Numbered from the stretch's first letter, positions 41,400-53,004 are shown. The stretch: 64,000 nucleotides of DNA from Acanthosepion esculentum (GCA_964036315.1 OZ038496.1:21076685-21140684), one strand, 5' to 3'. A program made the numbers and translations. The notes: generated from the letters alone by a model not told the origin.

Positions 41400-43135
41400 G
41401 AAAAGAGACATGATTGCCCAAGCATATCATTTTGACCCCTACCAATTGGATACATGTATTTGAGTAGACATCAATTTTTTTTTAACTATAAATTTTATGT
41501 CAACTAGACTAGCTATTTAAGAGTCTTAATAACAAAACTGTGCCTTCTAACAGGCTTGAACCATTACCACCTTGTAAGAAAAGTCACATTTAAGTCACTT
41601 TTAGATCTAAAAGGAGAATATAGATTCAAATCCTATCAAAAGGCATATTCCTTTATTAAGACTCTTAGATGCACAGTCCAGTAGATTTAAATTTATACTG
41701 GTTAACACATTAACTGCCAGAAGTCAAATGCCAAATTTATGATAGCCATCTTAGAAAATAAAAACTTTTATGAGTTGATTTATAGCTACAACTGCAGTCT
41801 TAGCATTGTTTTCACACTAAAAGTATCACTGCAAATAAACTCATTTTTGGCACCCACCGATGGAAATGTATCAGAAAATCTCAAGTGCAAGATAATTTGT
41901 AGTTGGCATCATATTGAAAACTGCTAACCATATTTGGCAATAACTGTGTTAAAAAAACCCTAGGAAAACACTCAAACCTGTGTATCCTGTAAATATAATG
42001 TTTAAAGTAATAAGAAATAATGTCAGCTTATAAATAAAATCGATTTATTATGAATTAATTAATTATATACTGTGTGTGCCATTATTTTCTTTTGTACTTT
42101 ATATTCTGCAATTATAGTTGTAGGACATTTTAATATGGAAATTTAAAAAATTAAAAATTTTTAAGTATGGTTTTGAAATCTCATCTCCCTGCATTGGACC
42201 TGAAGAGCTTATTTGTTTCAGTGATCTTATCAGATGGCAGTCTCAAACTTCCCCACATTTTAAAACTGAAATTAAGATTTTTCTTTTTATTAAGCTATTA
42301 TTACTTCTTGAAGACAAGGATAGTATAAACTTACCAATGGAAGTCAGAATTATGAGAAACTTCTTAATCAATGTCTACATTTACTTCTAGTTCAAGAGTT
42401 ATCTCCTCCTTTTAGAAACTTGTGCAGTAATACAATACTGATGAAACCTCATCTGCCAATCTCCCATCAGCCTTCTTGCCTCATCACTAAATGATGTGTA
42501 TATATTATATTGTGGCTGATGTATAATATTGTTTGTGTTCAGTACTATACAAATTGCTGTCATGAAATGATATTACTCTAATGAAAATAAATATGGTTAA
42601 ATTATGTTGCTAAAAATTATTCTCCTATTTGTTATGTTCTTCTAAATAATGCTCACTGCTGAATTGTTAACATGAAAAGTCATTATTGTAAAAGATGCTT
42701 GAAATTGCTGTAATGAGGTTGGCTTCTCGCAAATTAGTACTGGCTCCTCCTCCTCAAAAGCCAGAAGTATTTGCCCATACTTAATTGCAGAAACTGTTGG
42801 GTTATAAGATGCTGACCTTATCACGCATTACTGTCATCTTCCTGATGCGAAAGAGTGCTAGTGATTGGATTTCTTAAAATCTCCAGCTATTATGAATGTA
42901 TTATTAGTATCTGTATTAATCCGATTATTATTTGCATTATTGCTTTTTATGATCATTATCATCCTTTTTTTTTTCCTCTTCAAATTCGTAATTCTCTTAG
43001 AAGTCACATAATGAGATCCTCCAGTCTTTTCAAGAGATTGTTTGTTTAGAATTGGCAATATAAGCAGAGCCATTTATTTTTAAATGGATTTCATATTTCA
43101 CAAATACTTTTTAGATTTTCAAATATATTTTAATA
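41400..43135. other. No recognised feature
   Basis: About 1.7 kb of AT-rich unassigned sequence. Short frames lack domains. Confidence 0.5.
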
Positions 43136-43139
43136 ATAT

Positions 43140-43280
43140 TTTCTATTTATTGATTGATTTGTTTTCTATGGTTTATAAACCCTTTGCAGGTTATTTAAAG
43201 ATAGAAAATATTTTTAGATTATAAGAAAGTTTTTGGGAGATATTAATGGTTTAGTGATACAGGCCATACTAATTAACTAA
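43140..43280 (-). mobile_element. S2 SINE tail fragment
   Basis: The plus strand shows TTGATTGATTTGTTTTCTAT, then CCTTTGCAGGTTATTTAAAG, then TAATGGTTTAGTGATACAGG, the 3' tail and body of S2. The head is absent. Confidence 0.75.
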
Positions 43281-43346
43281 ATATTTAAAAATCTGAGCAA
43301 GACTGAGTACTCCTGCTAACAGGGCTAACTAAAGGTACTGGTAACT

Positions 43347-43589
43347 TTGGGAGTTGCCTGGGGCGCCATCATGCTGCCATTTTGGGAACTCCCAAAACTA
43401 AAACTCATGAAATCATACTTGTGGTCGACCATGACACAAGACAGATTAAATTCTTTGCCTATTTTGTCAATAAAAAATGATCTTCTAAAGAAGATAGGTG
43501 TAGAAAGTGCCAGGAAAAGATTTGCAGATCTAAAGGCTAGAAAAAATGTTTTTGGCTGGATAATGAATGTTTTGTTTAGCTTGTATTAA
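43347..43589 (+). pseudogene. hAT-family dimerisation domain fragment
   Basis: The plus frame encodes PKLKLMKSYLWSTMTQDRLN followed by SLPILSIKNDLLKKIG and FADLKARKNVFG. This is the hAT C-terminal dimerisation segment in the form found in ZMYM1-like hAT-derived proteins (LK.IKSYLRSTM.QERL..L.ILSIE). The upstream transposase is absent and no DDE residues are present. A possible poly(A) signal (AATAAA) lies near 43602. It sits between two S2 SINE tails. It could be a terminal exon of a domesticated gene, but no splice evidence supports that, so fragment is the safer call. Confidence 0.7.
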
Positions 43590-43735
43590 GTTGTATATTG
43601 TAATAAACTTATTATTCTACATTTTCAGTTTTTTTCTTGTGAAAATTTAAAAAAAACTATACTTGTAAGGGTGCCAGCAGCCATAGGCCTGTCACTGTCT
43701 GCTATATGTGTTATGATAAATTTCATGAAGTTTAG

Positions 43736-43893
43736 ATTGATTGATTTGTTTTCAATGGTTTTGCAGGTTATTTAAAGCTAGAAAATATTTTTAGATTATA
43801 AGAAAATTTTTTGGGAGATACTAATGGTTTAGTGATACAAGTCTTACTATTTAACCCATAGCTGCAGGGAATAGAGGTGGATTCATACCTAAT
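43736..43893 (-). mobile_element. S2 SINE tail fragment
   Basis: Same tail and body as 43140-43280, extending a little further (ATAGAGGTGGATTCATACC). Truncated before the tRNA head. Confidence 0.75.
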
Positions 43894-44089
43894 CAGAATT
43901 GGATAAACAAACAAGAAATCATGTGAAGTGGGGGGATCATTTCCATATTACAATCTATATATAAACTGATCCCTAACTTTGTGATCATAGTAGTTTGTAT
44001 ACATTTATATTCCAGAGAATGTAACTAAATCTAAAAGGCATCTGTGTAGCCAATCAGCATTTGGTTGATTCCTTCATTTCCTAGATAAT

Positions 44090-44395
44090 AATGGTTTAGG
44101 GATTCAAGTCTTACTAATTAACCCATAGCTGGAGGAGGAAGAGGTAAATTCATACTTTTCCCAAGAGTATTTGTCCATAAGTGAATATAATGAAACCAAT
44201 GGGAATTGAAACTCAGCTCTTCAATTAACAATCCCAAGCCATTATCCATTACACCACCCATTTATCCAAGCTTACAGGAACTGATATTCCCAAGAAGTCA
44301 CCCATCTAAGAACTGACTGCTGAACGTTTCTTAATTCGGTGATTGTAACAGAATTGGTATTTGAAGTGATATGGATGTAAACCAATAATATTTAA
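44090..44395 (-). mobile_element. S2 chimeric 5S rRNA-tRNA SINE, tail-truncated
   Basis: On minus: a 5S-like head at about 44283-44395 (AATCACCGAATTAAGAAACG, CTTAGATGGGTGACTTCTTG), then a tRNA-like head with an A-box near 44265 (GGGTGGTGTAATGGATAATG) and a B-box-like GAGTTTCAATTCCC, then the body. The 3' tail module is missing. It overlaps in content with the body of 43736-43893, so they are separate insertions or a local duplication. Confidence 0.8.
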
Positions 44396-44399
44396 GTAA

Positions 44400-45250
44400 G
44401 TGGCCATAGTTAAATGTAAATGGCAGAACTGCCCAACAAACAAAATTGACAAAGTTTACAATAGACAATAACAAGAAAAAGAAAAAACAGAGTAAAAATA
44501 ATATAAAGCAAACAATATATGCAAGGCAAATTAACATTAATAAAGCAAAGCAACAGTTATATGGCAAGATGTTTACAAATTCAGACTTGGTGTTGATTTG
44601 GATAAATGAACATAGCATTCTGACTTCAAAACAAGACAGACCGGGAATAGGTGGCCTATCAGAGTAGCTAACAAGAAATCCCAGCATGTATTTGTTTGGT
44701 TCTACTGATAAATTAGGGAGGGGAAAGTATTTTACAATCATTCGCAAAGCAGATTGGAACTAACAATATTCTCTAGAGATTGTCTATTTACAGTTTGTAG
44801 TATAAGCTATGCTACTTTATTTTATTTTTAATTTGATCTTGTACTTTACAAATACTTTAAAAATTTTCCTATGTATATCATATTGAACTATACAATCATA
44901 ATATTAATTTAAAGCTACAAAAATAAATTTCCTTAAACAACAAACAATGGAAATGAACCAAGACAATCCTTATACCAGGCCTGGTAACCATATGACTGGG
45001 GTCTACAACTGGGGGCAAACATGTGGAGACCTAAATTACTACTAAATAACAATTACTGAGAACAATTATAGCAAGGAACTTGTTATTAATGCCCAGTAAT
45101 TATTTAGTTAGTAACTATATATAATATTAGGAAACATCTTTCAATTATTGACTTGAAATGAATTTATATTTATTAATAGTTTATTACATAAACAATCTCT
45201 ACAAAATAATATTAACATACATTTGAAAATTTGAAAAGTATTTATAAAAC
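44400..45250. other. No recognised feature
   Basis: The 138-codon minus frame 44331-44747 begins inside the SINE and is Phe/Leu-rich without a domain; not called. The rest is unassigned. Confidence 0.45.
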
Positions 45251-45254
45251 ATGA

Positions 45255-45420
45255 CTTTTCTTTTACTAAAATGTACCCAATACAAAATACAAGAGCCACT
45301 CAAGATAGAAGGTTATTGAATGAGGTGTTCAATATTAATATAATGGGAGATGTTAGGAAATTAAGATTAGGAGAATAATGAGACTAGATAAAGATTAGTC
45401 ATTATGACAACATAATTAAA
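45255..45420 (-). mobile_element. LINE-C 3' region fragment
   Basis: One unit of the 63-bp repeat (TACAAGAGCCACTCAAGATA on plus) plus the adjoining LINE-C 3' sequence (TTATTGAATGAGGTGTTCAA, ATAATGGGAGATG). No coding part remains. Confidence 0.6.
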
Positions 45421-45623
45421 TTCTTTCACAGAAATATTTTTCTTGTCTGGCTATTAATAATAGAAGAGAAATTGTAGTCTTACACCAACAGTTACAAACA
45501 ATAATTGTTACTGTTAAAGGTAAATGCATATATCAGAAAAGAAGTAAATACTTCTTTTCCCTATGAGGAAAAAATTTGTCTACATTAAAACCTTCCTTTG
45601 AGTCCAGTAAGTATACCTACCAA

Positions 45624-45657
45624 ATTTGAAAATTGCATACATATGCAATTTTCAAAT
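45624..45657. repeat. Perfect 16-bp-arm palindrome
   Basis: ATTTGAAAATTGCATA and its exact reverse complement around a 2-base loop, about 27 bases before an (AT)n array. Confidence 0.9.
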
Positions 45658-45681
45658 GGTTTTGTTAAGTACAGGCAAACT

Positions 45682-45683
<2 letters not shown>

Positions 45684-45733
<50 letters not shown>
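45684..45733. repeat. (AT)n microsatellite
   Basis: TA run of about 50 bases. Confidence 0.97.
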
Positions 45734-45735
<2 letters not shown>

Positions 45736-46084
45736 CAAAGAAAAGTTCAGTAGGCTTCTCAGCTTTTGTCACAAGATATTTTTCCAATGAAAGCTGAAAT
45801 ATTAATATTCCTGACTGAATAAAGCTTCTATATGATGTAAAGGCATAGCTAATAATTGCAGTATAGAAATTCAGAGAGAGAAAAAGAGATTGTCAAAGGT
45901 CACGAATTAGCATATTTGGTGGTATATAAGAGTATCCTTTCCAATTTCAGTAGGGAATAGGAAAAAAAAGTTGTTGTATCAAATATTACTGGAACCCTAT
46001 TTGGCCAACTTCAAAACCAGCTTCTTTTCATACATTTATTACAGATTAATAAAATTCTGATATTTGGGGAAAAAATGACTTGTT

Positions 46085-46796
46085 GGGGGGTTGAAGGAGG
46101 TGAAAATTTGGCCTTGTAAAAATATTCAACTCATCCACAAAGGAAAAAGGAAAGAAAAGAAGAAAGCATATAAAATGTAAATCCAAATGTTTATATTCCG
46201 GAAACTTTTGGTTTATTTATAAAATTTTATTTTTATTTAATCCAGTTTCTTCTTGAGACTGTTTTCATATAACAGGAAAGAGACTAGACACAGGAAGATT
46301 TTGTAATGACTCCTCTTACTACTTTGACTGGGGTTGTTATTCCAACTGCTACTTGGACTGGCTACTTGATGTGTTTTCCTTTTATTTATACCTGGTGTGT
46401 AAATGTTGTAGTAGACACAAGAATGCACCTTAATATTTAACAGGAAAATACTTGACTACTTTTTAAAATGTACTACTTAAAGAGTGTAAAATTTCTAATA
46501 ACTTGATAACTATACATGCTTAAAAGCTGAAACTTTGCAGATTAATAATTTGATATGTGTTTTAAATGCTGTGTAATTTTCAACTTTCTCAACCATTAAT
46601 TATGAAGTAATTAAATTTTATTTTAAGTTGTCTATTGTATCTTACTAATAATTTGCAATGGAAAGAATTTTTGTTTCATCTGAAACTGATTAATCAATAG
46701 AATATGTTCTAATACTGTCCACTATAATTTGAATTTAATGTTTGTTTTAGCAAATCTTATTTTATATAGATTTTTAATGTTTTTCTTTACAAACTG
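46085..46796. repeat. R1 long dispersed repeat, copy 2
   Basis: Partner of 13015-13690, same strand and order. Its right end coincides with the insertion point of the solo LTR at 46797. The segment at 46197-46260 has an AT-rich insertion relative to copy 1. No coding capacity was seen. Confidence 0.8.
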
Positions 46797-47034
46797 TTGT
46801 ATCCTTAAAGAAGGTTACAAACAGACAAAGGTGAAAAGAACAGCAACATGGGCGTAGATGAAAGAAAGAGAGGTTTATTGTAAAGAGAATACACTACTGA
46901 AAGATAGGGAATCGGTTAGCAAGCTAGTAATTCCCAAAGCAAATCGCCAGGTATATCCTGTGCTTATTATATATATCTACTGGTATAGTCAGTCCACATA
47001 GGCGATAGGGAATGTGGGACATTCCATTACAACA
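46797..47034 (-). mobile_element. Solo LTR with 5-bp target duplication
   Basis: On minus it starts TGTTGTAATGGAATG and ends TTAAGGATACAACA (TG...CA), 238 bp. A polyadenylation signal lies in ACAATAAACC near 46880. CAAAC at 46792-46796 and 47035-47039 is an exact 5-bp duplication. No internal coding region remains, so it is a solo LTR left by LTR-LTR recombination. Confidence 0.85.
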
Positions 47035-47039
47035 CAAAC

Positions 47040-48440
47040 ACTACAAGGTTTTACATGACATTAAATAATGTTATGCAGTTACTACTGGTACAATTGGTCA
47101 ATTATATGTATAAGTGTTTCTTTTTAATACTATTTAAAAAATCCCAATACATATTTATTTCCTAACAACTTTGTTTCAATATAGAAATTGTGCAATCAGT
47201 CATTATTATTATTAATTTTGAAAATTAAATTTCTTTCATCTTTTTATTTTTAGATGAATCCTTTTCAAAGAAAGTTACTTGTCAAAATGAATAAAAACAG
47301 AACAGTCAGTGTTTGACACGTAGAATACAGATTCTTTGAAAGTAACAAGAGTATAATTGGTTATATTTGAGAGAAATGTTTATTGGATATTTGGGTTCCA
47401 TAATGTCTCATACAAGCTCCCTTTATAGTAGGAATTGTCTTTTCAATTAGTATGCAGAGGAGAAAATTGCCAAGTGATTAGTCTGGACGCAGTTCATCAA
47501 TCTTCTCATTTTAACCTGTCTTTTTGGCAGACGAATACCATTTCTGTTGCTTATTGAATATCGAGCTGCAAAGAATATAACTTGGAACTGGCTGATCATG
47601 TTATGCTTTTTTACTGCTATAAATGATGAGAAAGTAGTTACCTTTCATCTTGCATCTATTTACCAAATGTCTGTGGTCAGCACTGACCTTACTCTGTGTG
47701 AAATCAGGACAACTGACTTGATTATGAAAGTCTTATCTTTATTAGATTCATTTTAGCAAACTAGAAGAATAATGTTGAAAAATACAATATCATAAGAAGC
47801 TGGCAATACTTGAAAATCTTTAAATATGTTTGCATATATTTATAACAATGATCACTTAAGGCAGGATAGCGATCGTCATCATGCAGGATTGATTTTAATA
47901 TCTATATATTTACATAATTTAAATAATACGTTTACTTTATATATATAAAGATTGTCCACATCTGTTTCTTATAATAGGTAGATATAGTAAGCCGCTGAAA
48001 GAAATTTGAGAGATAAAAAGACAATAATAATAATAATAAGAGTAATAATATTTATCGTATATTACATACAATATTTTATATAATATTGTTTATATTATAT
48101 ACATTTTTTTTATGCTTCTATTTGGTTTAAAGGCCTACTAATATACAATAAATATTATTATTTTTATTTTCATTATTATTATTACTGTTCATTTTTATCT
48201 CAAAAATATGTACATATATATATATATAAATTTAGTTAAAGATTAGCAAGAGTTCTTTGTTAAAGTTTTTTTTTTCTATATTTAGGACAATTTTCCTGGT
48301 TTTCTACTGGAAGTTGAAACATAAATTATCCAGTGTCTGAGTTATATTTAAACTTTCAATGGAACGCAGGAAAAGGCTCTAAAAATAAAGAAAAAATAAG
48401 TAAAAATATCCTTTAAAAAGAACTTTTTGTTTGTTTTTAA
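47040..48440. other. No recognised feature
   Basis: AT-rich unassigned sequence with a short AAT trinucleotide run near 48025-48045. Confidence 0.5.
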
Positions 48441-48469
48441 CCAAAATTGTATAAATTAAAAATTGTTGC

Positions 48470-48471
<2 letters not shown>

Positions 48472-48520
<49 letters not shown>
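48472..48520. repeat. (AT)n(GT)n microsatellite
   Basis: TA run ending in a TG run. Confidence 0.95.
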
Positions 48521-48522
<2 letters not shown>

Positions 48523-48534
48523 GTGAGGTCTCTG

Positions 48535-48586
<52 letters not shown>

Positions 48587-48598
48587 CAGAGACCTCAC
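48523..48598. repeat. (AT)n array bracketed by perfect 13-bp arms
   Basis: GTGAGGTCTCTGT at 48523-48535 and ACAGAGACCTCAC at 48586-48598 are exact inverted arms around a ~50-base AT run. The left edge of a LINE fragment follows within ten bases. Confidence 0.9.
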
Positions 48599-48607
48599 TC
48601 TTGATAA

Positions 48608-49160
48608 ACAGTGCTACAGACACAAACCCAAGAAACATTTCAAGGATATTGTTAGACAACCTGAAAAATCTTGAAATTGGTGTTGGAGAAATTTATTTTT
48701 TAATGGTTGCAATTGTTTTGTGGCCAAAAGTGCTGGCATTTGAAGTTGAAAAGGACTCTTGCGAAAGGTAATGTAGACTCGATCCAAGAATATATTCAAT
48801 TTGAGCTTGTATGTAACATTTGCAGGGAACGTTGTTCTGCCTCATGCTGGATTTGCTAATCATCAAAGATGACATGAAAATCAGCAGTCAAATGCTGACT
48901 ATATGAATGTCCTTCCTTACAGACGTGCAGCATACTTACATCAGTTTTGTGATAAAATTTGCAGATCTGACAGCAGGCTAAAGAGGCACATGAGAGTGCA
49001 GGAAAAGAAAGTCACTTTCAAGACGCTCCAAAAGTCTTTCATGTGTCACACATGTGAAAAAAGTATGCAGGAGCAAGGCTTGTTTTGCAAAGTCATCTCC
49101 AGGCCCATAACTTCTCAATTCAACAATGAAGCTATGGCCTACTTCTCTAAATTTTTTATT
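48608..49160 (+). pseudogene. Zinc-finger LINE C-terminus remnant
   Basis: The first part encodes [16 protein letters not shown], then with a frameshift LKNLEIGVGE, which resembles the FKD.L..SLK..GI segment found after the reverse transcriptase in some LINEs. Three degraded C2H2 fingers follow: VCNICRE...NHQR.HE near 48820-48890, FCDKICRSDSRLKRHMRV at about 48945-49000, and CHTCEKSMQ... with QSHLQAH in another frame near 49050-49110. Cys and His spacing is damaged and frameshifts are frequent. LINE-A sequence follows directly. Confidence 0.65.
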
Positions 49161-49164
49161 TTGT

Positions 49165-49715
49165 CATCCATGATTTGAATATTGCTGTCACATATGGTTC
49201 AGTACTCCTGCTATATATTTAGAGATTCTTGATAAAATCCAAGGAAAAATCAGCAATATTATTGGTCCTGACCTGGCATCTCAGCTTCAGTTACTTTCCT
49301 ACCACCATAATGTAGCTTCCCTATGCCTTTTCTATAAATACTTTCATGGTAATTGTTTGGGTGAACTCTCTACTATGGTACCTAGACTTTATGAATTTAA
49401 GCAGATTATTAGATTGACAACACGGTTTATCAATTTACTATTGAATTGGCTAGATGTAACCATAACTCCTATGTTAACATTTTCTTTTCATGTACTTATC
49501 ACTTGTGGAACTCTCTCCCATCTCCATGCTTTCCAGTCAACTTTGATCTCAAAAATTTAAATGTAATGTCAATAATCATCTTCTGTCGTCTTGATTACTT
49601 TTCTATTGATCTAACTCCATAATAATGCTTTTTTTTTTTATTCTTTCACACTTAGTAACCTCTTGTGTCTTATTGGATTTTTTGCCTTGCTTGGGATAAA
49701 ATGATTAAAAAAAAG
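49165..49715 (+). pseudogene. LINE-A C-terminus and 3' end
   Basis: Encodes FEYCCHIWFSTPAIYLEILD, then IQGKISNIIGPDLASQLQ, SYHHNVASLCLFYKYFHGNC, MVPRLYEFKQIIRL, then frameshifted C-terminal residues and the 3' end (CTTGTGTCTTATTGG, CTTGCTTGGGATAAAATG, poly-A). It reaches further upstream than most LINE-A copies here. EYC.HIW is the usual start of the post-RT domain. Confidence 0.85.
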
Positions 49716-49719
49716 AAGC

Positions 49720-51170
49720 TCTGCTTCATTCAACAAAATTATATTTAATTGTCTTTTGATAAATGGTTCTATTTAAACCTTTTTTAATCTGCCTAAATTT
49801 TTATCTAAATTACAAGATGCCATATTTTTTTCTTTTTGTTTGCATTTCTGTTAACCCATGCTATGTAAAAGACATGATAGATGTATAATAAATGGGTAAC
49901 AAATGTTTTACTGTGATATTACAGCATTATACTAACCCCAAGACCTCTGCTTATTTGACCAAACAGCTAATCCAATCTTAGTCTAAAACTATCAAAGTCA
50001 GAATGTGTGTGTGTGTTGTAATTAGTGTTTTATGATGTTCGCAGTGTTTGTTCTACATTTACCACGGGAAATGTTCACTTTTCTTTCCTCTTACTTTTTT
50101 GGTTTGCCTACATTTTCTGCTTATTCAATAATTTGCCTTACTTTGAGACTAACACTTTATTACATTCCTCCCAGTCAACTGTACACAAATAACCAATCAT
50201 CATCAAACTACAATTGATGGCTGCTGATGGGACCTTTTGATCTTAACTGTCTTCATTTTTTTTCTCTCCATGATTCAAGTAATGCCTTGCAATCACATAC
50301 AATTAACTCCGTTCTTCTTCCCCTTCTTCATCAGCTTCTTATTATTATTATTACCTATTATATAATAGAGTCTTTCTTTACTCTGTAATGCTCACTAACG
50401 AATGTTGAGCATCTCTGCATCTCATTTTGTCTACACCCGCTTCATTCGAACAAACTTATATTTGGAATTAACTCTTTCAAACTTTCTTTTCTTATATCTT
50501 CCACCAACGCCAGCAATTCTCATGAAACAGATGTCCATTTTAATTCCATTCAAATTGCATGTTTATGTATATTTGCATGGTGTGGGCATGTATATTTTGA
50601 TACAATGGCAGGCCTAAAAATATCTCAACAAAATAAAAAATATTTTTTTAAATAATTCTATTTATTACTGAATATTTTCCAGAAAGTTCAGTAAAATCTT
50701 ATAAGTATCAGAGTTTTTAGGGTTTAAAAAATTAACATGTTTTTCTTCTATCCAACGTCATGATTTTATTGCTCATACCAGGTAGGGGTTGTCCAGACTA
50801 AGTGAGAGGAGAATGTATTATTTCAGTATCTTATTTTAAACTCAGTCAAATTATGTGTGTATGTGCTTGTATATATATTAAATAGCACAAACACATGTAA
50901 ATCACTCACAACACAGACATACTCACATACATACAAAGCCACACATAGACTGTCTTTGACAGACAGAGATTCAGCTATTATTTTACTGTATAACTTTACT
51001 AGTTTCTTTAATGGACCAGAGAATATAACTAATAAATCACTGAACAAAACTTTACTTCATTTAGACATGAAATGTGTCAATACTTTAAGAACAAATACAT
51101 GGAAATATCAAGTAGTTAGGTTCACTCATCATCTGATTCACACTCCTCTCCTGTCTTTTGAAAAAGACTA
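49720..51170. other. No recognised feature
   Basis: AT-rich unassigned sequence. Short frames, for example 50402-50617 and 50857-51171, lack domains. Confidence 0.5.
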
Positions 51171-51174
51171 GAGG

Positions 51175-51296
51175 TTTTATTTTTTGTATCCTATTTAGGA
51201 TTGGGTTTCCAGTTCCTTCTCAAGTCTTTTCCTTCTTTTTCACTCTAGTAGCTTAGTGGCTTTATTGCCTTGCTTGTGAATCGATTAAAAAAAAAG
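51175..51296 (+). mobile_element. LINE-A 3' end, strongly 5'-truncated
   Basis: GGATTGGGTTTCCAGTTCCT, then AGCTTAGTGGCTTTATTGCC and TTGCTTGTGAATCG, with an A-run at the end. Confidence 0.75.
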
Positions 51297-51534
51297 ATAT
51301 GAAAAAGAATTATTCATCACTATAATGTTCAATGTTTTAAATAAAAATGTCTTTTGCTTTTGAATAAGAATCTATGAATGCCATCTCATAAGTGAGATGA
51401 AAATTTGGCAGAGGTTTACATAGGAGCCCTTTATCAAAAAGGAACCAAGTATAAGTTTGTTGAATAAAAGCAGAAATAGCAAAAAGACCAAGATGCTTCA
51501 CATTCCTTAGCTTTGGAGAATTATGCAAGTTACA

Positions 51535-52098
51535 ATTGGAGATACAAACATCAAGCAGGTGCAGAAGTTCAAATATCTGAGAAGTGTCTTAACAAATGCA
51601 ACACCAAGATTCAAGCATGCATTAAACTATTGAAAGAAGCATTCCAAAAGCTAAGCAAGGTACTGAGAAAAAATTTTGTCAGAAAGAAAGAAAAGAGTGC
51701 TGGATTGCTATGTGTTATCCATCCTCTTATATATGGCAGTAAATGTTGGACAATTTCCTTAAGGAGACAACAGAAATGTGTTCTACAGACGAATACTGAA
51801 AATTCCATGGATGGAGCAAGTAAGCAACAAGGAAGTCTTAAAGAAAAAATGGTAACATAAAGAACACTTACTCAGAATCAGGAAAAAAGAACTGAAATTC
51901 TTTGGATGCATAATGATGAAGGAGGGTTTGGAAAATTTGTTTGTCATGGGGCATACTGAGGACAAGACAGATAGAGGAAGGCAGCAATCCACTTACCTGA
52001 CAAGCTTGTGTAAATGGATACTGGAACAGGAAGGCAGTAACTAAGAGCCACAGGAGAGAGAAAGTTGTGGAGAGCCATGATTGCCTATGAAAGGACAT
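51535..52098 (+). pseudogene. LINE-B C-terminal region, longest copy
   Basis: The plus frames encode, in order: GDTNIKQVQKFKYL-type sequence, CIKLLKEAFQKLSKVL, LLYGSKCWTISL-type sequence near 51725, TENSMDGASKQQGSLKEKM (shifted RRILKIPWMEQVSNKEVLKK), QEKRTEILWMHNDEGGFGKF (shifted LKFFGCIMMKEGLENL), a GRQQSTYL-type segment, and WRAMIAY near 52075. It is the post-RT tail with frameshifts, colinear with other copies. Comparison with BovB tails (RGRQR, WRA) suggests RTE-like affinity. Confidence 0.8.
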
Positions 52099-52099
52099 A

Positions 52100-52485
52100 T
52101 CACATAGAAGTGTAAACAGAATATTTTCCCTTGTGTATGTGAGTGCGCAAAGAAAAGGTAATGAACTGTGAAAAAAATATCTTACTTTGTTAGAGACATA
52201 ACCAAAGAGTAGAAGAAAAATTTGTGGAATTTTTGGTCCATAATGGTAGTGGTATTATGAGCCGTTTCCCTCCAAGGAAATATTTGACATTCATTAACCA
52301 AGCAGCCAGTACTACTTTTGATTGAAATTTATAAAATCTTTCTCTTAAAACAATTTTTTAAGGAAACAGGTTACTTAAGTCCAGTTGCTTTTATCATTCT
52401 TTCCAGTATTGAAAGGGTGGGGAGATTCCTTCCTAACCTTTTATTTCAAATAGTATGAAATATCAGTGTCTTGATTATGTCATCA
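52100..52485. other. No recognised feature
   Basis: Unassigned sequence. Confidence 0.45.
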
Positions 52486-52489
52486 TTTT

Positions 52490-53000
52490 CTCTTAGAACT
52501 ATATATGCTATCCATTTTAGTTGTTGCTACTGTTGGTAGTTCTCAAGGGATGTGGTTTCTTTTATTTGGTACAGTTCTTTGTTTGTGAATCTGTAGTCCC
52601 ATTCCACAATGTTCAAAGAAGTTTCATGTTTGCCAAGACCCTCTGGCTTCACTCCCTCAAAGCCTTTTTTTAACCATTGATCTTAAAAAGCAGTTGTATA
52701 CAGCTGACACTTTAGATATTTTCTTAATGGGTTTGGTGCATGACATCCATATGAATGTCTTGGTCTGACAAGGCTTTTAATAACATGACTTGAGTTTTCA
52801 GGTTAATTTTTTTGGTTTTGTAGAAATTTACAGTCATTGGCCCTACCTACGATGCAGCTTATTCTATGTTCAATTTTGTTTTCTCCTATACTAAATTTGT
52901 AAGCCTTTTTATATCACAATACTAAATAGTTGTGTACCTCTTAGTGACAAGAGGATATCACCTCAGTATTTTTGACAGTTCATTTTTTTTATTTGTATTT
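52490..53000 (-). pseudogene. Possible decayed LINE C-terminal region
   Basis: One minus frame is nearly continuous with scattered stops: FSIGENKIEHRISCIVG near 52880, HETSLNIVEWDYRFTNKELY near 52610, and LENYQQ, a stop, then QQLKWIA near 52520. The FTN.ELY...QQLKW pattern resembles the tails of some LINEs. I do not recognise the family and the homology is weak. Confidence 0.3.
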
Positions 53001-53004
53001 CTCT

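Noticed and set aside
44331..44747. 138-codon minus frame with a Leu/Phe-rich stretch
   Set aside because: Begins within a SINE and has no domain; chance open frame.
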